Positions 57,194 through 64,000 of a stretch of DNA of 64,000 nt are shown here, in pieces. The translations under genes and the position numbers were made by a program. The first letter of the stretch is position 1, and the number at the start of each line of letters is the position of its first letter. The notes beneath the pieces were generated by a model. That model searched no databases and was not told the DNA's origin. It was given only the letters and a program-made list of their open reading frames with translations. The stretch covers positions 1-64,000 of the forward strand of contig JAJFZO010000562.1 of assembly GCA_021397835.1 (NCBI GenBank), read 5' to 3'. This DNA comes from Moringa oleifera. Its lineage: Eukaryota; Streptophyta; Magnoliopsida; Brassicales; Moringaceae.

Positions 57194-60100
57194 ATGCTCC
57201 GTTCTTCTGGTGCAGGTGATCTAGTTCCATACGATCCTGAAATTGAGAAGACAGCAAAAAGATTCAGGAAGGAAGCTAAATTACGAAGTCAACAAGATTC
57301 TTCACCTTCATCTTCTGAATCGAATTTAGCATTTAATCTAGTTGATTCATCTAGTGATTCTAAAATAGAACAAGACATGGCTAATGAAGAGAGAACTTTG
57401 AGGCAATTGGCTGCACCAGAAGTAAATCAGCAGCCACTCTGCATTCAATATCCAATTTTACAAGCAGATTTTGAGTTAAAGTCTGGTTTGATCCATTTGC
57501 TCCCGAAGTTTCACGGCTTTGAGAATGAAGATCCTCACAAGCATCTAAAGGAATTCCATGTGGTGTGCTCAAGCCTAAAACCACAAGGAGTAACTGAAGA
57601 TGAGATCAAATTACGTGCTTTTCCATTCTCACTGACTGAAAAAGCAAAAGATTGGTTGTTTTATTTACCTTCTGGTTCTGTGACCACATGGATACAGATG
57701 GTAACGTTATTTCTTGATAAATTTTTCCCTGCTTCACGAGCTGCTAGTATTAGAAGGGAAATATGTGGGATAAAGCAGAGAGATATTGAAACCCTTCATG
57801 AGTATTGGGAAAGATTTAAACAACTGTATGCAAGTTGTCCTCAACATGGAATTTCTGAACAACTTCTCATTCAGTATTTTTATGAAGGATTACTACCCAT
57901 GGAAAGAAGGATGATGGATGCAGCTAGTGGAGGTGCTATAGTAAATAAAACTCCTCGTGAAGCTAGAGATTTGATTTCCACCATGGCTGCTAACTCACAA
58001 CAGTTTGGATTTAGACAAGATACATCTTTAAAAAGGATTAATGAGGTAAATATATCTTCTCTTGAAAATCAAATAGCCAATCTAACTTCTCTTGTTCAAC
58101 AATTGGCTGTAGGAAACGTGCAACAAGTTAAAGCTTGTGGGATTTGTGCTGCTACTGGTCATCCAACTGACATGTGTCCTACACTTCAAGATGATCCTTA
58201 TAAGGATGCTAATGTAGTTGGAGGATTCTCAGGTCCACCACAAAGGAAGTATGACCCTTATTCAAATACATATAACCTAGGATGGAGGGATCATCCCAAT
58301 CTTAGTTATGGAGCAAGACCTCAATTTCAATCTAGACAACCAGCTCCACCACCACAACCTCATCCAAATTCAGGTATGTCTCTTGAAGATATTGTTAAAT
58401 CACTTGCATCTAACACACAACAATTTCAGCAGGAGACAAGAACAAGTATTAGAAAGTTAGAGGATCAAGTAGGTCAACTAGCATCTTCAATGGACAGATT
58501 GGAATCTCAAGGAAAATTGCCTTCACAAACTATTGTCAACCCAAAACAGAATGCTAGTGCAATTATCTTGAGAAGTGGAACTGAGTTAAAAGAACCTGGC
58601 AAGATTACCAAAGGATGCATCTCAAGAGAAGAGACTGAAAAAGAAGTAGTTCCTCAACCAGAGCTTGACCAGCCTAAAGGATCCAACAAAGAGCAATCAA
58701 AGACTTCCATGTTAATTCCTCCCTTTCCTTCTAGATTATCTAAACCTAAGAAGAATGAGGAGGAAGAAAAGGAGATTTTTGATACCTTTCGCAAGGTCGA
58801 GGTAAATATTCCTTTACTTGATGCAATTAAACAAGTACCTCGATATGCCAAATTTTTGAAAGAGTTATGCACCAATAAGAGAAAATTAAAAGGTAATGAA
58901 TTTGTAAGTATGGGGGAAAATGTTTCAGCTGTTCTTCAGAAAAAATTACCTCCTAAATGTAAGGACCCAGGTATGTTTACTATTCCTTGCAAAGTTGGTA
59001 ATGCTAAGATTGAGAAAGCGATGTTAGATCTAGGTGCTTCAATAAATGTCATGCCATTATCCATTTACTCATCTTTGAATGCTGGACCATTAAAAGAAAC
59101 TGGTGTGATTATTCAACTTGCTGATAGATCTAATGTATATCCTGAGGGAGTTTTGGAGGATGTTTTGGTACAAGTTAATGGATTGATTTTTCCTGCTGAT
59201 TTTTATGTGCTCAATATGGAGGAAGATGATTCATCTAACTCATTAATTTTGTTAGGAAGACCATTCCTAAAAACATCCAAGACGAAAATTGATGTGCATG
59301 ATGGTACACTTACAATGGAATTTGATGGTGAAATTATTAAATTTAATATTTATGATGCCATGAGATATCCTAGTGATTTATCTTCTGTTTTTGCTATGGA
59401 TGTTATTGAACCTTTAGCACAGAAAATTTTTGATTTAAGTGATGAAGATAAGTTAAAAGTTGTACTTAATAAGAGTTTGAGTTTTGGAAGATCACAAAAA
59501 ATCTTGCAAAAGTTTACATTGGATTCAGACTTGCAGGATACAATTCATGAATTGGAATCACTACAACCTATGAGGTATGACATCTCTTATATTGATTTGC
59601 CTCTTTCTCACACAAAACTCCTTCCTTCTATTATACAGGCACAAAAATTAGAGCTAAAACCCCTACCAGATCATTTAAAGTATGTCTTTTTAGGAGAAAA
59701 AGAGACTCTTCCAATCATAATCTCTAATAAACTTTCTATCTTAGAGGAAGAAAAATTGACTCGAGTACTTAAAGAGTATAAAAAGGCCATTGGTTGGACC
59801 ATAGCCGATATTAAGGGATTAAATCCTTCCACATGCATGCATAGGATACTATTAGAGGAAGATTGTAAACCCTCCAGGCAACCCCAACGTAGATTGAATC
59901 CGCCTATGATGGAAGTGGTAAAGAAAGAAATCTTGAAGCTTCTTGATGCAGGTATGATCTATCCAATTTCAGATAGTGAATGGGTAAGCCCAATTCAAGT
60001 TGTTCCGAAGAAAACCGGTATAACAACAATAGAAAATCCTGATGGTGAGTTAATACCCACTCGTATTCAAAATGGATGGAGGGTATGTATAGATTATAGG

Positions 60101-60652
60101 AAGTTAAATGCATCAACTAGAAAAGATCATTTTCCTCTTCCATTTATTGATCAAATGCTAGAAAGATTAGCAGGTCATACCCATTATTGTTATCTTGATG
60201 GTTATTCAGGTTTTCATCAAATCCCTGTTGCACCTGAAGATCAAGAGAAAACAACATTCACATGCCCATTTGGTACTTTTGCATATCGGCGCATGCCATT
60301 TGGACTTTGTAATGCTCCTGCTACATTTCAGAGGTGTATGGTTAGTATATTTTCTGATTATATAGAGAACATCATAGAGGTGTTTATGGATGACTTTACA
60401 GTTTATGGTGATTCTTTTGATGCATGTTTAACTAACCTTACCAAAGTGCTTAAAAGATGCATAGAAAAGAACCTTGTTTTAAATTATGAAAAGTGTCATT
60501 TTATGGTTAATCAAGGTATTATTCTAGGACATGTTGTATCCTCTAAGGGAATTGAAGTTGATAAAGCTAAGGTAGAAATTATAAAATCTTTATCTTACCC
60601 CACAAGTGTGCGGGAAGTTCGCTCTTTTCTTGGACATGCAGGATTCTATTGA
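57194..60652 (+). pseudogene. gag-pol polyprotein, gag to reverse transcriptase (frame closed by TGA)
   Basis: I start at the ATG at 57,194 (MLRSSGAGDLVPYDPE); the open frame reaches back to 57,125 but that lies in the LTR. Gag domain at about residues 100-260 (AKDWLFYLPSGSVTTW, DKFFPASRAASIRREI). CCHC knuckle at about 58,134-58,175 (CGICAATGHPTDMC). Proline/glutamine-rich linker. Aspartic protease with DLGASINVMP near 59,026. Reverse transcriptase from about 59,900, with WRVCIDYRKLNAST, DGYSGFHQIPV, RMPFGLCNAPATFQRC and the catalytic FMDD at 60,383-60,394. The frame ends at TGA (60,650-60,652) inside the conserved FLGHAGFY segment; the same frame continues open beyond it, so this is a single nonsense change. 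1,152 residues to the stop. Confidence 0.9.
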
Positions 60653-62116
60653 CGTTTTATCAAGGATTTTTCCAAGATCACTAAACCCTTATGCAGGTTA
60701 CTACAAAAAGATATGGTGTTTGAATTGGATGAGGCATGCAAAGATGCATTTGACAAGTTGAAGGATATGTTAACAACCGCACCAATTATCCAATCACCAA
60801 ATTGGAATCTTCCATTTGAGATCATGTGTGATGCGAGCAATCATGCAATTGGTGCTGTTCTTGGACAGAGAATTGGAAGAACTCCTCATGTCATTTATTA
60901 TGCTTCAAGAATACTTGACAGTGCACAAAGCAATTATTCCACAACAGAAAAAGAACTTTTATCCATTGTGTTTGCTTTAGAAAAATTTCGCTCATATATA
61001 CTTGGTACTAAAGTGATTGTTTATTCTGATCATGCAGCTCTCAAGTACTTACTATCGAAGAAGGAGGCAAAACCTAGACTTATTCGATGGATACTTTTGC
61101 TACAAGAGTTTGATTTGGAGATACGTGATAAAAAGGGTGCAGAAAATTTGGTTGCAGATCATCTTAGCAGGTTAACTACGAGTGAAGAGTCATCACCATT
61201 AAAAGACGACTTTCCAGATGAGTGTCTTTTTTCTATTCATAAGATAAGGCCTTGGTATGCTGATATTGCTAATTACTTAGTTACTGGAATATTACCAGGT
61301 GATTTATCTAGGGTTCAGAAAGACAAAATTAAAAAAGATGCTAAATGTTATGTTTGGGATGACCCTTACTTATGGAAATATTGTTCTGATCAAATTATTC
61401 GAAGGTGTGTGGCGGAACACGAAATTGATTCTATTTTAAAGTTTTGTCATTCGTATGCATGTGGAGGACACTTTGGTCCCAAAAGAACAGCTCGTAAAAT
61501 ATTAGAGTGTGGATTATTTTGGCCTACTATATTTCATGATTCATACATATTTTGTAGGACTTGTGAACAATGTCAAAAGACTGGAAATTTAGGACATAGA
61601 GATCAAATGCCACTTACTTTTATTCTTGTTTGTGAAATATTTGATGTATGGGGTATTGACTTCATGGGTCCTTTTCCTTCTTCTTGCAATAATATTTATA
61701 TCCTGCTTGCTGTGGATTATGTGTCAAAATGGGTGGAAGCTAAAGCTACCCATACTAACGATGCTAAAGTGGTTGTAAATTTTGTCAAATCTCATATTTT
61801 TGTTAGGTTTGGGACACCAAGGGCTATAATAAGTGATCGTGGAACTCACTTTTGCAATAGAGTGGTGGAAGCTTTAATGAAGAAGTATAATGTTACCCAT
61901 CGAATCTCTACTGCTTATCATCCGCAGACAAATGGACAAGCTGAAGTATCTAATAGAGAAATCAAGTCTATACTTGAGAAGACTATCAACCCAAATAAGA
62001 AGGATTGGAGTATGCGACTTGATGATGCACTATGGGCTTATCGAACAGCCTATAAGACCCCTATAGGTATGTCTCCTTACCGTTTGGTATTTGGCAAACC
62101 ATGTCACTTCCAGTAG
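60653..62116 (+). pseudogene. gag-pol polyprotein, RNase H and integrase part
   Basis: Same frame as the upstream part after the TGA. RNase H at about 60,790-61,180 ([44 protein letters not shown]). Integrase zinc-binding region at about 61,447-61,590 ([26 protein letters not shown]). Catalytic core with the aspartates in GIDFMGPF (about 61,650) and ISDRGTHF (about 61,830) and the glutamate after QTNGQAEV. Frame ends at 62,116 because of a one-base loss around 62,104-62,106. All three catalytic residues are retained. Confidence 0.88.
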
Positions 62117-62544
62117 AACTAGAACACAGGGCATATTGGGCCATAAAACAGTGCAACCTAAGAATGGATGAAGCAGGTGAATTGAGGAAACTTCAGTTAC
62201 AAGAACTAGAAGAAATTCGTAATGATGCTTACGAGAGCTCAAAAATATATAAGGAAAAAACAAAGGCCTACCATGATCGCATGATTTCCAGAAAAACTTT
62301 CTATGTTGGTCAAAAGGTTATTCTTTATCATTCTAAGCTGAAATTGTTTCCTGGTAAGTTGCATTCTAGATGGTTAGGACCTTTTACTGTTACTAATGTG
62401 TTCTCTCATGGTGCAGTTGAAATTCAAAATCCAGATACCGGTAAGATTTTTAAGGTCAATGGCCACCGCTTAAAGCCTTTTCATCAAGGCTTTCAAGCAC
62501 ATGATGTTGATAAAATTGATTTACAATATCCGACTTATAATTAA
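62101..62544 (+). pseudogene. gag-pol polyprotein, integrase C-terminus (shifted frame)
   Basis: Continues pol after the frameshift: [16 protein letters not shown], then [17 protein letters not shown] with the GPF/Y module, and [10 protein letters not shown] before a TAA. No chromodomain and no envelope-like frame follows. Confidence 0.85.
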
Positions 62545-62648
62545 GAATTGGCAACGTCTAGCCAAAGACGTTAAAGAAAGGCATTTTTTGGGAGGCAACC
62601 CAAAATTTTAATTTTTTTAATAATTTATTTTTATTTTTTTTAATATGC

Positions 62649-62679
<31 letters not shown>

Positions 62680-62815
62680 TAAGGTCGATGGTTGAAGGCA
62701 TATCACACCTTTCCAAGGCAATATGATGAAGTAACTTGAATGCATCTGACAACAGCTATCAAGAATGAAATTCGATGAGAGAGCACTATATGACAAGATG
62801 GAATTCGGATTGTTG
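62545..62815 (+). other. Post-pol non-coding tail of the gypsy element
   Basis: Contains TTGGGAGGCAACCC, commonly seen just after pol in this lineage, and a (TA)n run at about 62,648-62,675. No polypurine tract followed by an LTR is evident before repeat D starts at 62,816. Confidence 0.55.
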
Positions 62816-63042
62816 ATTTAACATCCAATAAATTAGGTAATGATTCCATTTTTGTTTCTGAGCTTACAAATTGAACTTTTCTCTTTAGTGTTCTTTATTT
62901 CAATGGAGATCAATTTTTCAGTTACTTTTATTTTCTAATCCAATTAATTCTCTTTTCTCTAAAGTTGATATTTTCATGGAGATCAACAAATTAAATAATA
63001 CGTAGCTATTGGTAAATGTTGTTCGATCGTGTGTGTTTATAG
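62816..63042 (+). repeat. Flanking repeat D, right copy
   Basis: Same segment as 55,705-55,941. It begins at the end of the gypsy tail with CGGATTGTTGATTT and is followed by unique sequence (CATTTCTAGATCC). Confidence 0.8.
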
Positions 63043-63780
63043 CATTTCTAGATCCTTTTTGGGAGCACACACCTCATTTGCATGTTTGCTCTATTCTTTG
63101 CATGTAACAAAAAAAAAAAAAGCATTCGTTCTGTCTGTTGCTCTCAATTTGTAATATTCTTGTTTGCATGTCTTTTACCTTGTTTTTGTATGTATTTGTA
63201 TATAAATTTTTTGATGAAATTTTTAAGCATGAGAGATCTTTGAACCCTTGTTTTAACACTCAATAAATTATGTAATGCTTCTACTCTTTTGTTTAAGTAT
63301 ATAAAATAAACTTTTTTCTTTGGTGTTTGCATTGGATACTCCATAGTGCTCTTGAAGCAATGTTTTCTCATAAAGTTAGGGAACTTATGTCATATATGTC
63401 TCATTTGGTTGTAACATTTTTTTCACTCTTGTATGTAGATACTATCGCAGTAGTTATTCTAGGGCTATAATCTAATTGTTGTCCTTGTAAATTTGGTAAT
63501 TTTTTATAGCTGCACATTTTAGTCATTATATGTGTTAAGATATAATAGCTTTTAATATATCTTTAATATTTTCAATTCACATAAGGCATCATTGGAATCA
63601 AACTATGACCATGGTGGAGTTCTCAAAATGACCATAAAAGAAAGTTAATACATTTTCATATTTATTAAAAATGATAGATGGCTTGTCATCAAGTTAAATT
63701 TCTTTAACTGATAAATTTTCTTATGTTTACTTGCGATGTTAAAAATTACGGTTGAGACTATCTTGCTACTTGGCATAATG
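63043..63780. other. Diverged repeat sequence, no gene
   Basis: Includes an older variant of the 54,975-55,060 segment at about 63,190-63,300 (TTTGATGAAATTTTTAAG, CAATAAATTATGTAATGC). An A run lies near 63,108-63,121. No exons recognised. Confidence 0.5.
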
Positions 63781-64000
63781 ATAGAGCTATCTAATGATGT
63801 ATGTATTTTTATATTCATTTCATGATGAAGTTTTTCAACTGTATAAACTTATGTGGATTGTTGATTTAACATCCAATAAATTAGGTAATAATTCCACTTT
63901 TTTTTCTGAGCTTACAAATTGAACATTTCTCTTTAGTGTTCTTTATTTCAATGAAGATCAATTTTTTAGTCACTTTTATTTTTTATTCCAATTAATTCTT
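63781..64000 (+). repeat. Third copy of the repeat D region, cut by window end
   Basis: Similarity to 55,640-55,850 starts before repeat D itself (CATTTCATGATGAAGTTTTTC, CTGTATAAACTTATGTGG), so this copy shows the undisturbed junction. Confidence 0.75.

Larger units (their letters stand above)
55943..62815 (+). mobile_element. Ty3/gypsy retrotransposon, Athila/Tat (OTA) lineage, 3' end incomplete
   Basis: Contains a primer-binding site, gag, protease, reverse transcriptase, RNase H and integrase in that order, with no chromodomain after integrase. This order and the DLGAS protease motif are typical of the non-chromodomain Athila/Tat branch. After pol there are only about 270 bases, with a TA microsatellite, before flanking repeat D resumes at 62,816. 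I find no copy of 55,943-57,146 downstream, so the 3' LTR is deleted or the element was rearranged. No short target-site duplication is visible at the inferred ends. Confidence 0.85.

Noticed and set aside
1..64000. CRISPR arrays, bacterial operons or prophage
   Set aside because: The window is plant nuclear DNA with introns and plant transposons; no regularly spaced short repeats with unique spacers were seen.

Overview
The window is nuclear DNA of a flowering plant, most likely a eudicot. It is AT-rich, with broken exons behind consensus GT/AG splice sites, plant gene families (ABCC transporter, transportin, type I inositol polyphosphate 5-phosphatase, plant receptor-like kinase) and a Ty3/gypsy element of the chromodomain-free Athila/Tat type. 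I cannot name the species. I found no gene that looks intact from start to stop. The window reads as a region of gene fragments, segmental duplications and transposon remnants.

Left third (1-28.4 kb), mostly minus strand. A multi-exon gene with a survival-motor-neuron (SMN) style YG-box exon is present as four partial, decayed copies: copy 0 (1-600, runs off the window), copy 1 (1.88-5.5 kb), copy 2 (6.2-10.25 kb) and copy 3 (19.4-25.15 kb). The 3' parts of these copies carry hydrophobic exon-like blocks that I could not identify. Between copies 2 and 3 lie a broken LINE (11.6-12.5 kb), CACTA-like subterminal repeats (12.5-13.0 kb) and a receptor-like kinase gene cut off just after its glycine-rich loop but keeping its promoter (14.3-16.1 kb). 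Copy 3 carries a 647-bp Harbinger-type MITE whose empty site is visible in copy 1. Very AT-rich repeats follow copies 0 and 3.

Middle (28.4-39 kb). There is a gypsy RNase H scrap, a pair of ~200-bp direct repeats, then two plus-strand fragments of unrelated genes: an ABCC-type ABC transporter (31.4-32.3 kb) and an AAA+ ATPase (33.4-33.9 kb). A second AT-rich block, with arms in opposite orientation, fills 34.1-37.9 kb. A CT-rich leader-like stretch and three tandem 233-bp repeats follow.

Right (39-64 kb). A tandem array of composite units occupies 39.0-55 kb (unit lengths about 7.1 kb, 5.3 kb and a truncated 3.5 kb). Each full unit holds, all on the plus strand and with introns, fragments of transportin-1, of a type I inositol polyphosphate 5-phosphatase and of Elongator subunit 2 (ELP2), plus exon-like blocks I could not identify. 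The first unit has an internal duplication of about 2.4 kb. Several genes' fragments combined with introns and then amplified together suggest transposon capture (Helitron-like or Pack-type), but I could not find transposon ends. This array is the most unusual thing in the window. Diverged repeats of the same region continue to the end and are interrupted by a 6.9-kb gypsy element (55.9-62.8 kb). Its gag-pol frame is broken by one stop codon and one frameshift, and its 3' LTR is not visible.

I see no evidence of a functional undescribed system. The composite array is the best candidate for follow-up.
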